A DNA stretch of 36,946 bases, taken from assembly GCA_028707635.1 (NCBI GenBank), contig JAQWAQ010000016.1:1-36946 (forward strand), read 5' to 3'. This stretch comes from Negativicutes bacterium (GTDB taxonomy: Bacteria; Bacillota; Negativicutes; JAAYSF01). The notes below the pieces were generated by a model. That model worked only from the letters and a program-made list of their open reading frames with translations, ran no database searches and was not told where the DNA came from. Made by a program: the position numbers and the translations under genes. Positions 27,029 through 35,375 of the stretch are shown here, piece by piece. The stretch's first letter is position 1, and every line of letters starts with the position of its first letter.

Positions 27029-27077
27029 TGGTCCTCCCCTGTGTAAGAAAAATTAGTATATTTGCCTAAATTAATAT

Positions 27078-28139
27078 CTAATCTGTTAGTGCAGATGCCA
27101 CCTTTGCTTCATCAAACGTAGCCATTTCATTTAAAATTTTTAGGCTGGCGTCAAGTATGGTCATGCCAAGTGCGGCACCTGTCCCTTCTCCTAAGCGCAT
27201 CTGAAGATACAGCAATGGGGTCAAACTTAGTTCTTGTAAAATAACATTATGACCGGGTTCTGGCGATAGATGAGCCGCAATAAAATAATCTTTAACGTCG
27301 GGGCAAAGGCGATAGGCTGCTAGGGCAGCCGTGCTGGCGATAAACCCGTCGATGATGATCAAGACATTACGGCAGGCTCCCGCTAGAATTACGCCGGTCA
27401 GGGAAGCTATTTCAAGGCCGCCGACTTTGGTTAGGACGTCAATAACATCATTGGCATTAGGATTATTAATAGCAATAGCTTCACTGACAACATTGACTTT
27501 ATGGGCTAGTAATTTATCATCAAGTCCAGTGCCAACACCTGTTACCTCTGATGGTGATTTGTCCATTAAAACAGAGGCTATTGCCGAGCTCACTGTAGTA
27601 TTACCGATACCCATCTCGCCAAGTCCTATTACTTGAATTCCATTATCTATTAATGAGTTGGCAATGTCAACGCCGATATGAATTGCTTGCATTACATCGG
27701 TTTCAGACATGGCTGCACCACATCTTATATTATTAGTACCATGACGGACTTTCCGATGAAGAATGGGCAAATGGGCAGGTAATTCAGCCGTTACTCCAAC
27801 ATCTACCAAAATTAGATCGGCGTTTGTATGTTTAGCCAGAACATTAATGGCTGCGCCACCGCTACAAAAATTGTAAATCATTTGTTCAGTGACTTCTTGA
27901 GGATAGGCGCTGACGTTCTCAATGGCTACCCCATGATCGGCCGCCATTAGAACGATGGCCTTATGAGGAGCGGCTGGGGTTAGCGTTTTTCTGGCGCCCA
28001 CAAATTGTTTTGCCAATGACTCTAAGGCCCCCAAACTGCCAATCGGTTTAGTTAGAGTATCTAAGCGAGTTTGAACTTTTGTCATAATATTATCATCTAG
28101 TGGTGTGATTTTAGCGATAATATCTTGAAGTTTATCCAT
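27078..28139 (-). CDS. cobT: Nicotinate-nucleotide-dimethylbenzimidazole phosphoribosyltransferase
   Basis: CobT activates the lower ligand base by transferring phosphoribose from nicotinate mononucleotide, giving alpha-ribazole-phosphate. The 353-aa protein carries the active-site parts: SAYPQEVTEQMI (base-binding Gln), GLGEMGIGNTTVSSAI (Glu), a GGLEIASLTGVILAGA helix, and the catalytic Glu in GEGTGAALGM near residue 320. One full-length CobT is present and no second homologue next to it, unlike the paired ArsA/ArsB of phenolic-cobamide makers. The ATG has a weak AAAGGCAG site. It follows cobS by about 20 bases. Confidence 0.96.
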   Translation of the reverse strand: MDKLQDIIAKITPLDDNIMTKVQTRLDTLTKPIGSLGALESLAKQFVGARKTLTPAAPHKAIVLMAADHGVAIENVSAYPQEVTEQMIYNFCSGGAAINVLAKHTNADLILVDVGVTAELPAHLPILHRKVRHGTNNIRCGAAMSETDVMQAIHIGVDIANSLIDNGIQVIGLGEMGIGNTTVSSAIASVLMDKSPSEVTGVGTGLDDKLLAHKVNVVSEAIAINNPNANDVIDVLTKVGGLEIASLTGVILAGACRNVLIIIDGFIASTAALAAYRLCPDVKDYFIAAHLSPEPGHNVILQELSLTPLLYLQMRLGEGTGAALGMTILDASLKILNEMATFDEAKVASALTD

Positions 28140-28158
28140 GCTTATCTGCCTTTCGAGA

Positions 28159-28905
28159 TCAAAGTAAAAATGTCACCAGGACTAAAATTTCAGCTAGCTC
28201 AGTCATAGCACCATATACATCACCAGTTAGGCCGCCTAACATTTTAGTGGCATATTTTGCAAATAACAGCGCAAAAACGATAACTGCTACGCCACCTAAC
28301 AATGCTAGTTTACCTAAAGGTATGATTAATATTAAGGTTAATAACGCCGCTATCACTAGGGTTGTCCTGCCGGCGTGCTGGGCAAAAGCTTTTCCCATTC
28401 CGTCCGGTCTAGCATAGGGGAAGACTGTTATTCCAATTACCATTGCAAACCGTCCTAATACAGGCATCGAAAATAATGCCAAAGGGAGTACTGAAGGAGC
28501 AATATCAGTAAGGAGAGACCACTTTAGGAGAATTAACAAGGTGAAAGCAGTCACGCCATTAGCTCCAACCCGGCTGTCTTTCATTATTTCCAGTTTTCGT
28601 TCCCGGGATCGTCCCGAAAAGATACCGTCCATAGTGTCCATAAATCCATCGCAATGAAGGCCACCAGTGATTAAAATGGGCGCGGCCGTTAGGATGGTTG
28701 CTAGTACGTGTGGTGGACAATAAATGCCCAGCTCAGGCAGATAACAATCAATTATATAATTGATTGCTACCAAAAGCATTCCGATTACAGCTCCGATAAG
28801 CGGAAAAAACTTGACACTACGACCGAAGCTGTCAGGCAACCATTCTGATTGATTAGTAACTTTAATTCGTGTTAAAAACTGTAGACCAGTAATAAATTCA
28901 TGCAT
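28159..28905 (-). CDS. cobS: Adenosylcobinamide-GDP ribazoletransferase (cobalamin synthase)
   Basis: CobS joins adenosylcobinamide-GDP with alpha-ribazole (phosphate) to make the complete cobamide; it is an integral membrane enzyme. The 248-aa sequence starts MHEFITGLQFLTRI and contains the signature GGLHCDGFMDTMDGIFSG and KDSRVGANG, followed by several membrane helices and a GGLTGDVYGAMTE motif near the C-terminus. The length is normal. GGAGAA lies a few bases before the ATG. A 22-bp palindrome at 28745-28766 inside the gene looks accidental. It is separated from cbiB by 68 bases. Confidence 0.96.
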   Translation of the reverse strand: MHEFITGLQFLTRIKVTNQSEWLPDSFGRSVKFFPLIGAVIGMLLVAINYIIDCYLPELGIYCPPHVLATILTAAPILITGGLHCDGFMDTMDGIFSGRSRERKLEIMKDSRVGANGVTAFTLLILLKWSLLTDIAPSVLPLALFSMPVLGRFAMVIGITVFPYARPDGMGKAFAQHAGRTTLVIAALLTLILIIPLGKLALLGGVAVIVFALLFAKYATKMLGGLTGDVYGAMTELAEILVLVTFLL

Positions 28906-28973
28906 ATTATTCTCCGGCGGTTAGCGCCAGCCTCCGTAAATAGCGGCCAATTAGTTTTTTGCCCCAAATTTAT

Positions 28974-29909
28974 TTAAATAAGTGTTAGTAGAAATATGAA
29001 TAGCAAAGTAGTGCCATACATTATTTTGATTGTTTTTTCAATGTGTGTAGGCTCTAATTTTTGAAGCTGTGTCCCCATATAAGATCGGAAAGATGCTACT
29101 CCACCATAATAGTTTAGTCCGCCTAGCCTGATTCCTAGTGCTCCGGCTACCCCGGCTTCAGCAAGGCCGCTGTTGGGGCTCGGATGTTTAGGCGCATCTT
29201 GTCTTATTGATTTAAGGGCTGAAACTCCGTTATAGCGCAAAAAAAACGCAACAATTATAATGAGTATGCCGGTAATTCTAGCTGGAATGTAATTAAAAAG
29301 ATCATCAAGTCGTGCCGCAGGCATACCAAAATCAATGTATTTGGTATTTTTGTAACCAACCATAGAATCAAGGGTGTTAACGGCACGATAGAGAAAAGCG
29401 AGCGGGGCACCGCCAATAGCAAAGTAAAACAGTGGGGATATGATTCCATCAACGATATTTTCCGCCACTGTTTCGACGGTGGCCCGAGTAATTTCACTAG
29501 TATCTAGTTTATCAGTATCACGGCCGACAATCCAGCCCACTTTGCATCGCGCTTGATTCAGATCACCGTTTAGCATGTAATCTTTAATCTCATTGCCAGC
29601 TTCAGCCAAACTACGGGGCGAGATTGTAAAGCTTAACATTACAGCGCCGCCAATAAAAGCGGCCATCGGCCCAAGCATATTTAATAAATCCAGGATTAGC
29701 CAGGCTGATGCGTAAGTTAAAGCTAACACTAAACAAACAAGAAGCGTTCCAGCAGCAATCTTATAGTTTCTTGGTTTTTCCTTTTTAAGCAACCTAGCTT
29801 CGAGAAAGGCAATGAATTTACCGATAAGCACTACCGGGTGAAATCGCGAGCGCGGGTCGCCAATTGCAGTATCTAAGAGTAAAGCTGCAATTGGTATATA
29901 CTTATCCAT
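28974..29909 (-). CDS. cbiB: Adenosylcobinamide-phosphate synthase
   Basis: CbiB attaches aminopropanol-phosphate (from PduX/CobD) to adenosylcobyric acid. The 311-aa membrane protein has the family start LLLDTAIGDPRSRFHPVVLIG, the conserved VGRDTDKLD and ATVETVAENIVDGIISPLFY motifs, and the YRAVNTLDSMVGYKN motif, with four to five membrane helices. The gene lies two bases downstream of the cbiP stop and has AGGTG before its ATG, so translation is coupled. Confidence 0.96.
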   Translation of the reverse strand: MDKYIPIAALLLDTAIGDPRSRFHPVVLIGKFIAFLEARLLKKEKPRNYKIAAGTLLVCLVLALTYASAWLILDLLNMLGPMAAFIGGAVMLSFTISPRSLAEAGNEIKDYMLNGDLNQARCKVGWIVGRDTDKLDTSEITRATVETVAENIVDGIISPLFYFAIGGAPLAFLYRAVNTLDSMVGYKNTKYIDFGMPAARLDDLFNYIPARITGILIIIVAFFLRYNGVSALKSIRQDAPKHPSPNSGLAEAGVAGALGIRLGGLNYYGGVASFRSYMGTQLQKLEPTHIEKTIKIMYGTTLLFIFLLTLI

Positions 29910-29911
29910 TA

Positions 29912-31429
29912 TTATACACCTATAATCTGGTACAGAAGTTTCATATTCAAATTGTTTCTAACCGTTGCAGCTAAATCATCATAACTTTTTTGTTTGCGTG
30001 CTTGTACATCGCTAAATGTACTCATAGGCACTAGTCCCTTACGAATGCGCAAGGCATTGATGAGAGCTCGACGGTATTCATTATTGTCAAAAATTCCGTG
30101 AATATATGTACCCATGATCAAGCCATCATGACTAACTAACCCGTCCTGTACGCAAACTTGACTACCGGAACGATTTTTTATCGTGAAGGCATGATTAACC
30201 GGAGATAAAAAATCGGTTCGTCCCATATGGATTTCGTAACCTGTTAAATTGTTCGCGTTAATATTTAAATTTAGAAAGGTATGTTTTTGACTGAAAGCTG
30301 TTACCTGATGGGTCACTTTCACAGCTTCAAACGTTGTTATAATATCAATTAAGCCTAGACCGGATATCTGTTCTCGTTCCGACTCGGTATGGAAAGGATC
30401 TCTTATCTCCTTACCTAACATCTGATAACCGCCGCAGATGCCAATGATCGGTGTACCGAGAGCCGCCAGGTCAAGAAGCTCTTGTTCATAGCCATTTTCC
30501 CGCAAGTAAAGAAGGTCTTCAGTAGTATTTTTGCTGCCAGGGAGTATTACTAAATCGGGTTGGCCGATGAGTTCCCCTTTACGAACAAACCGGACAGTCA
30601 CATCACTCTCGCCAGCCAGTGCGTCAAAGTCAGTAAAGTTAGAGATTTTTGGCATGCGGAGCACAGCTATTTCGATATCACGTTGACTGACGATACATTT
30701 ATCATCTAATGAAACTGAATCTTCGTCATCAATTCCAATATCTTCAATATGGGGAATTACACCCAAGACCGGTTTACCGGTTTTCTGTTCCAGAAAATCC
30801 AGCGCAGGAGCTAATAGCGTTAAATCGCCCCGAAATTTATTAATGATAAGGCCTTTGATCAGGTCGCGTTCATCAGGCTCAAGTAGTTCTAATGTACCTA
30901 CAATTGATGCTAATGCGCCTCCCCTATCAATATCCGCGACCAGTAAAACAGGCGCTGATATCATTTTGGCTACCCTCATGTTGACAATATCATTCGCCTT
31001 GAGGTTGACTTCTGCAGGACTGCCGGCCCCTTCTATCACGACTGCATCAAATTGAGTCATAAGCTTATCTAAGCATTCTTTGACTATGCCCAATGCCTTT
31101 AAGCTATAACCCTGGTGATACTCTTTTGCTGACATATTACCAATTGGTTTACCCATTAATACGACTTGTGAAGAAGAATTTCCGGTTGGTTTTAAAAGCA
31201 CTGGGTTCATTTCGATTATTGGGTCAAGGCAGGCTGCTTCAGCCTGAGCTACTTGAGCGCGGCCCATTTCTTCACCTGTTTTGGTTACATAGGAATTTAG
31301 AGCCATATTTTGTGCCTTAAAAGGTACGACGCGATATCCATCCTGGTATAATATTCGGCATAAGGCTGTTGTGAGAATGCTTTTGCCGACATGAGAACTT
31401 GTTCCTTGGAGCATTATTGATTTAGCCAA
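29912..31429 (-). CDS. cbiP: Cobyric acid synthase (glutamine-dependent)
   Basis: CbiP (CobQ) amidates the b, d, e and g side chains of adenosylcobyrinic a,c-diamide using glutamine and ATP. The 505-aa protein has a P-loop-type N-terminal domain (GTSSHVGKSILTTALCRIL), the substrate region PFKAQNMALNSYVT, and a C-terminal class I glutamine amidotransferase domain with the nucleophile Cys in GICGGYQMLG and a YEIHMGRT motif. The start is a TTG at 31427-31429 with AAGGAGG ten bases upstream, next to the cobU stop. Length and motifs are normal. Confidence 0.97.
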   Translation of the reverse strand: MAKSIMLQGTSSHVGKSILTTALCRILYQDGYRVVPFKAQNMALNSYVTKTGEEMGRAQVAQAEAACLDPIIEMNPVLLKPTGNSSSQVVLMGKPIGNMSAKEYHQGYSLKALGIVKECLDKLMTQFDAVVIEGAGSPAEVNLKANDIVNMRVAKMISAPVLLVADIDRGGALASIVGTLELLEPDERDLIKGLIINKFRGDLTLLAPALDFLEQKTGKPVLGVIPHIEDIGIDDEDSVSLDDKCIVSQRDIEIAVLRMPKISNFTDFDALAGESDVTVRFVRKGELIGQPDLVILPGSKNTTEDLLYLRENGYEQELLDLAALGTPIIGICGGYQMLGKEIRDPFHTESEREQISGLGLIDIITTFEAVKVTHQVTAFSQKHTFLNLNINANNLTGYEIHMGRTDFLSPVNHAFTIKNRSGSQVCVQDGLVSHDGLIMGTYIHGIFDNNEYRRALINALRIRKGLVPMSTFSDVQARKQKSYDDLAATVRNNLNMKLLYQIIGV

Positions 31430-31431
31430 TA

Positions 31432-32007
31432 TTATCGAACCTCCTTCTCCAAGTTTACAGCCATTTTTTTTATTTCAATAGGTAAACCGCTAACAACAAG
31501 GTAGACTTCATCCGCCAAAGCGGCAGCTTTTTGGTTAACCCAGCCGGCAATATCCCGAAATTCTCGTGCTAAGGCATTATCAGGTACAATGCCTAACCCC
31601 ACTTCATTGGTAACAAAAATAATCGTTGAATGACTGGAGCATGCAGCATGTAAAAGTCGGTCGATCTTAGTTAGTATGTATGATTGCCGTTCCTTCCGCA
31701 GTTTTGGCGTAGCTTCTGCCAATAGCAGATTCGTTGTATATAGCGTTAAGCAGTCAAATAACACAACATCAGCATGGGAAGCAGCTTGCTTAATCGTCAT
31801 TTCATCAGCATAGGGCGCTTCATAGGTCGACCATTCAGCTGGACGCCGCTCACGGTGTAGGGTGACTCGCATTTGCATCTCGTCATCATATATTTGAGCT
31901 GTAGCAATGTAAGCGATTAATTTACCGTGGGCTGTCGCATATTGTTCGGCAAAAGTGCTTTTGCCACTTCTGGCCCCGCCTGTTACAAGAATCATTTTTC
32001 CGGACAT
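31432..32007 (-). CDS. cobU: Adenosylcobinamide kinase / adenosylcobinamide-phosphate guanylyltransferase
   Basis: CobU phosphorylates adenosylcobinamide and transfers GMP to it, giving adenosylcobinamide-GDP for CobS. The 191-aa protein shows the P-loop GGARSGKST near the N-terminus, YIATAQIYDDEM, the HRERRP motif containing the guanylylated His, and VTNEVGLGIVP. GGAGG lies seven to eight bases before the ATG. The 5' end overlaps the cbiA stop by 16 bases, so the pair is coupled. Confidence 0.96.
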   Translation of the reverse strand: MSGKMILVTGGARSGKSTFAEQYATAHGKLIAYIATAQIYDDEMQMRVTLHRERRPAEWSTYEAPYADEMTIKQAASHADVVLFDCLTLYTTNLLLAEATPKLRKERQSYILTKIDRLLHAACSSHSTIIFVTNEVGLGIVPDNALAREFRDIAGWVNQKAAALADEVYLVVSGLPIEIKKMAVNLEKEVR

Positions 32008-33389
32008 ATCTGTTCCTCCATTTTATATGCATGACAATACCTGATAAAGGATGAAGCAGCAGTTTCATTTCCAGCAAAATGCATGTGCAGGTATGACGCT
32101 ACGAGATTGCGCTTACTGAACCCGGCATGGTAAACAGCGTTAGTCCGCATTTTTGTTATCTTGAAGGCCCAGGGAAAGTCTTCAGGCGAATCAGGTATCA
32201 TTCGAGAAAAGTGAAATTCATGACCACGTAATACATCATGGGCGTCAGATAAAATATTAGGTCTTAGAGAGGTTGCCTCAACATAGCCAACTGTCTGAAG
32301 CCTCTCTTCCATGGTACAAACCGCCGGTATGACACCTACCATCTCGTAAACTTTTCCGTGAAAGTCTTTGATCTGGCGGGTAAGGTACATTAGGCCGCCG
32401 CATTCAGCATAAATAGGCATGTTTTGTTGAAAGGCATTCAGTATTGCGGTACGCATCGCACTATTTTCGGTTAACTGGCTGACAAACATTTCGGGGAATC
32501 CACCGCCAAGTATTAGACCATGGACATCTGGCAGTTCAGCATCCTCGAGCGGGCTAAACGGAACTATTTCAGCCCCTAAGGTCGCGAGAATTTCAAGACT
32601 CTCCGGATAATAAAATGAAAAGGCTTTGTCTTGAGCTACCCCTATTCGAATCTTATTTTCTGTTTGTGGAATATGGGTAATATCAGGTAGTTCAAATGGT
32701 TGTCCTATTTTGGCAATTTCGATTATGCGGTTTATATTCAATTGCTCCGACATTTGTGCAGTCATAGCAGCTACTGAATGATCGGCATTATTCTCGGTAA
32801 CCGGCGTCAGGCCCAAGTGGCGTTCCGGCATTGACAAATTCTCGTTACGATAAATACAGCCCAACACTTCGATACCCAACTTGGCCATGGCCTGGCATAT
32901 CATATCACGGTGGGTATCAGAGCCTATTCGATTTAATATAACTCCGGCGATATTGACGGTAGCATCATAAAGTTTATAGCCTAGGGCAATCGCGGCAGCA
33001 CTCTCCCCCATCGACTTTGCATCAATCACGAGGACAACCGGACTTTTCAGTAGTTTCGCGATAGCAGCTGTGCTGCTAATTCCTTTTCGGCCCCCGTCAT
33101 AAAGTCCCATGACTCCTTCAATAACAGCAATATCGTTATTATTGGCAGTTTTAACAAAAATTGTTGTTAGCTTTTTTTCAGGTACTAGCCAAGTATCGAG
33201 GTTGTGAGCCTGCTTTCCGCTTGCCAGGTAGTGGTAACCCGGATCAATATAGTCTGGGCCTACTTTATATGATTGAACACTAAGGCCTCGCTGCTTAAGC
33301 GCCCCAAGTAGTCCTGTAACAATTGTTGTCTTGCCGACCCCGCTGGAAGTTCCGGCAATAACAATCCGCGGTATGTTAATTGAATGCAT
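31992..33389 (-). CDS. cbiA: Cobyrinate a,c-diamide synthase (glutamine-dependent)
   Basis: CbiA amidates the a and c side chains of cobyrinate. The 465-aa protein has the P-loop GTSSGVGKTTI near residue 10, the VIEGVMGLYDG motif, and a C-terminal glutaminase domain with LILGGGFPEMF and the nucleophile Cys in YAECGGLMYL. I chose the ATG at 33387-33389 because GGAG lies nine bases upstream; an ATG at 33404 overlapping the cobO stop (TAATG) would add five residues. CbiA family members in Firmicutes make the substrate for CobO, which is the gene just upstream. Confidence 0.96.
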   Translation of the reverse strand: MHSINIPRIVIAGTSSGVGKTTIVTGLLGALKQRGLSVQSYKVGPDYIDPGYHYLASGKQAHNLDTWLVPEKKLTTIFVKTANNNDIAVIEGVMGLYDGGRKGISSTAAIAKLLKSPVVLVIDAKSMGESAAAIALGYKLYDATVNIAGVILNRIGSDTHRDMICQAMAKLGIEVLGCIYRNENLSMPERHLGLTPVTENNADHSVAAMTAQMSEQLNINRIIEIAKIGQPFELPDITHIPQTENKIRIGVAQDKAFSFYYPESLEILATLGAEIVPFSPLEDAELPDVHGLILGGGFPEMFVSQLTENSAMRTAILNAFQQNMPIYAECGGLMYLTRQIKDFHGKVYEMVGVIPAVCTMEERLQTVGYVEATSLRPNILSDAHDVLRGHEFHFSRMIPDSPEDFPWAFKITKMRTNAVYHAGFSKRNLVASYLHMHFAGNETAASSFIRYCHAYKMEEQICPEK

Positions 33390-33403
33390 GTTTGTTAGCT
33401 CCA

Positions 33404-33991
33404 TTAATATTCAATCCCGCGCCGTGCTGATAAGCCATTTGCAAGGGGGTGCTTGATCGGATGACAAACGGTTATTTCATCAGCCCTATCCATCAATTCG
33501 GACGGCATATTACGACCGGTTAGTATTATTTCGACGTGCGGCGTTCGGCTATTTAAAGAATCGACAACATCAGCTACTGTTAGCAGCTTGTGCTTTATAG
33601 CATGGCTTATCTCATCCATCACAAGGAGGTCGACTGTGCCGCTCGCCAGAACTTCGCGGGCATAAGCCAATGCCTTAGGGGCAAAGTTGTTTATCGGATT
33701 ACGGTTTTCGCGAAAGCAGCCGCCGCATTTAGTGCAAACTGCCGCCCCTGAACTTATTTCGTCCGACAGATAACAGCCAAAGCCAAATTGCTTGATCATT
33801 ATGGTAGGCATTATTAACTTTGCCGAGCGTAGTTCTCCAGTGTAGCCGGTACCTTTTAAAAATTGGACTATAGTAACTCGGCGGTTTTCCCCTGCAGCTC
33901 GTAAGGCTGAACCTAGGGCTGCTGTTGTCTTGCCTTTTCCATCGCCGGTGAAAACACGGATTAAACCCTTACCTGTTTTCATACTAATCAC
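33404..33991 (-). CDS. cobO: Cob(I)yrinic acid a,c-diamide adenosyltransferase, with a Cys cluster
   Basis: CobO (BtuR/CobA type) adenosylates the cobalt of the a,c-diamide. The 195-aa protein starts near VFTGDGKGKTTAALGSALRA, the ATP-binding loop, and has the QFLKGTGYTGEL and LLVMDEISHAI motifs of the family. Unusual is a cysteine-rich insert, Cys73 then Cys86-x2-Cys89-x2-Cys92, in the region that normally carries few cysteines; it could bind a metal or an iron-sulfur cluster. The start is a GTG at 33991 overlapping the cbiC stop or an ATG at 33982. It overlaps its neighbours on both sides. Confidence 0.92.
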   Translation of the reverse strand: MISMKTGKGLIRVFTGDGKGKTTAALGSALRAAGENRRVTIVQFLKGTGYTGELRSAKLIMPTIMIKQFGFGCYLSDEISSGAAVCTKCGGCFRENRNPINNFAPKALAYAREVLASGTVDLLVMDEISHAIKHKLLTVADVVDSLNSRTPHVEIILTGRNMPSELMDRADEITVCHPIKHPLANGLSARRGIEY

Positions 33992-34614
33992 TTTTCCAGC
34001 ATGTACAGCAAGGCATTGGTGATGGCTGCAGCAATAGGGCTACCGCCCTTGTTTCCTAAAACGGTGATGTAAGGCACAGAGGATACCTTTGCCAGCAATT
34101 CCTTAGACTCACTTGCGCCGACAAAGCCAACAGGGACGCCTATAATTAGCGCTGGACGGATGTTCGCTTCTTTCATCATATTGATTACTTCGAACAGAGC
34201 AGTTGGAGCATTGCCGATGGCAACTACTGCGCCATTGAGCTGTTCGCCAAATGTTCTCATAGCAGCCATAGAGCGGGTAATACCAAGGCTCTTTGCCGTG
34301 GCGGCGACATTTCCGTCACTAATTAGACAGTTTACAGAGCCGCCAAATTCGGACAGACGTCGTTTGTTTATTCCCGTCCTCACCATTTCAACATCGCAGA
34401 AAATTTGACGACCGGTCTTTAACGCAGCACAACCTGCAGCAATAGCATCAGGGTGAATCTTAATAATTTTTGCATAGTCTGGGTCGCCAGCAGCGTGAAT
34501 AATACGTGAGTAGACCTTTATCTCTTGCGGTGATAGCTTAAAATTTTTTAGGTATGGCGCGATTATTTCCATACTGCGTGTCTCAATCGCAGCAGGATCT
34601 TTTATGTAGTCCAT
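33988..34614 (-). CDS. cbiC: Precorrin-8 / cobalt-precorrin-8 methylmutase
   Basis: CbiC moves the methyl group from C11 to C12 to form cobyrinate. The 208-aa protein has the catalytic His in SRIIHAAGDPDYA, the CDVEMVRTGI region and GNAPTALFE, and GVPVGFVGASESKE near the C-terminus. All are standard. AAGGAGG lies before the ATG. The ATG shares one base with the cbiJ stop (TAATG), so translation is coupled. It precedes cobO. Confidence 0.96.
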   Translation of the reverse strand: MDYIKDPAAIETRSMEIIAPYLKNFKLSPQEIKVYSRIIHAAGDPDYAKIIKIHPDAIAAGCAALKTGRQIFCDVEMVRTGINKRRLSEFGGSVNCLISDGNVAATAKSLGITRSMAAMRTFGEQLNGAVVAIGNAPTALFEVINMMKEANIRPALIIGVPVGFVGASESKELLAKVSSVPYITVLGNKGGSPIAAAITNALLYMLEK

Positions 34615-35375
34615 TAAAAAACCTCCTTAACATACGTCAAAATATCATCATAATTAGAAACAATGTTACGATAACTTACTGTTGGGCGGTTAATGATAAT
34701 AACCGGTAGGTTAAGTTCAGCGGCGGCAGAAAGTTTTGTGTCGCTACCGCCGATTTGACCACTGTTTTTCATCACGATAACCTCTGCACCATAATCTTTA
34801 AACATGATGGAATTCAATTGGTGAGAAAATGGTCCCTGCAGGGCTACAATATCGCTTAAGCTAAACCCTAATGCAACGCATTTTGCTATCACGTCGGGAT
34901 CAGGAAGAACTCTTGCAATGATTCGGTGCTCCTGTAGCTTCGGTTCAGCTTTAAATGTCTCAAGCATTCGACTTCCAGTCGTTAAAAATACTACCTTACC
35001 AAGGTCGGCCGCTTTGCAAGCCGCTTCTTGATAATTTTGTACTGTATGCAGATTTTTATAAGATGATAAACTTGTCGCAGGGCGCTCATATCTTAAATAA
35101 TCAACATTTAGAGAATGGCAGGCATTGATTGCGTTCTTTGATACATTGACAGCATATGGATGGCTGGTATCAATTACTAGCTTTATATTATGATTTCTAA
35201 TGAAATTTACCATTTCGGTTTGATCAAGTTTATCAGTATGGATCACCATGTTATCTTGTGCAGCTAATTGGCAACCATGTTGACTTATCACCGATACTAT
35301 GACTTCATAACCAGCTTGTGCCAGCTTGGCTGCAAGCTGACGGCCGTCTTTCGTGCCCGCTAGGACAAGAATCAT
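34614..35375 (-). CDS. cbiJ: Cobalt-precorrin-6A reductase
   Basis: CbiJ (CobK) reduces the corrin macrocycle of (cobalt-)precorrin-6A with a pyridine nucleotide. The 253-aa protein has the N-terminal nucleotide motif MILVLAGTKDGRQLA, LVIDTSHPYAVNVSKNA (family signature), VFLTTGSRMLETF, and VMKNSGQIGGSDTKLSAA near the C-terminus. The length is normal. The ATG overlaps the cbiH stop (ATGA). It sits between cbiH and cbiC, which act before and after it in the pathway. Confidence 0.95.
   Translation of the reverse strand: MILVLAGTKDGRQLAAKLAQAGYEVIVSVISQHGCQLAAQDNMVIHTDKLDQTEMVNFIRNHNIKLVIDTSHPYAVNVSKNAINACHSLNVDYLRYERPATSLSSYKNLHTVQNYQEAACKAADLGKVVFLTTGSRMLETFKAEPKLQEHRIIARVLPDPDVIAKCVALGFSLSDIVALQGPFSHQLNSIMFKDYGAEVIVMKNSGQIGGSDTKLSAAAELNLPVIIINRPTVSYRNIVSNYDDILTYVKEVF

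Noticed and set aside
28745..28766. 22-bp perfect palindrome inside cobS
   Set aside because: It is made of AT-rich codons (Asn-Tyr-Ile-Ile-Asp) in a membrane helix of a conserved protein; chance is the simplest explanation and there is no promoter or gene end nearby.
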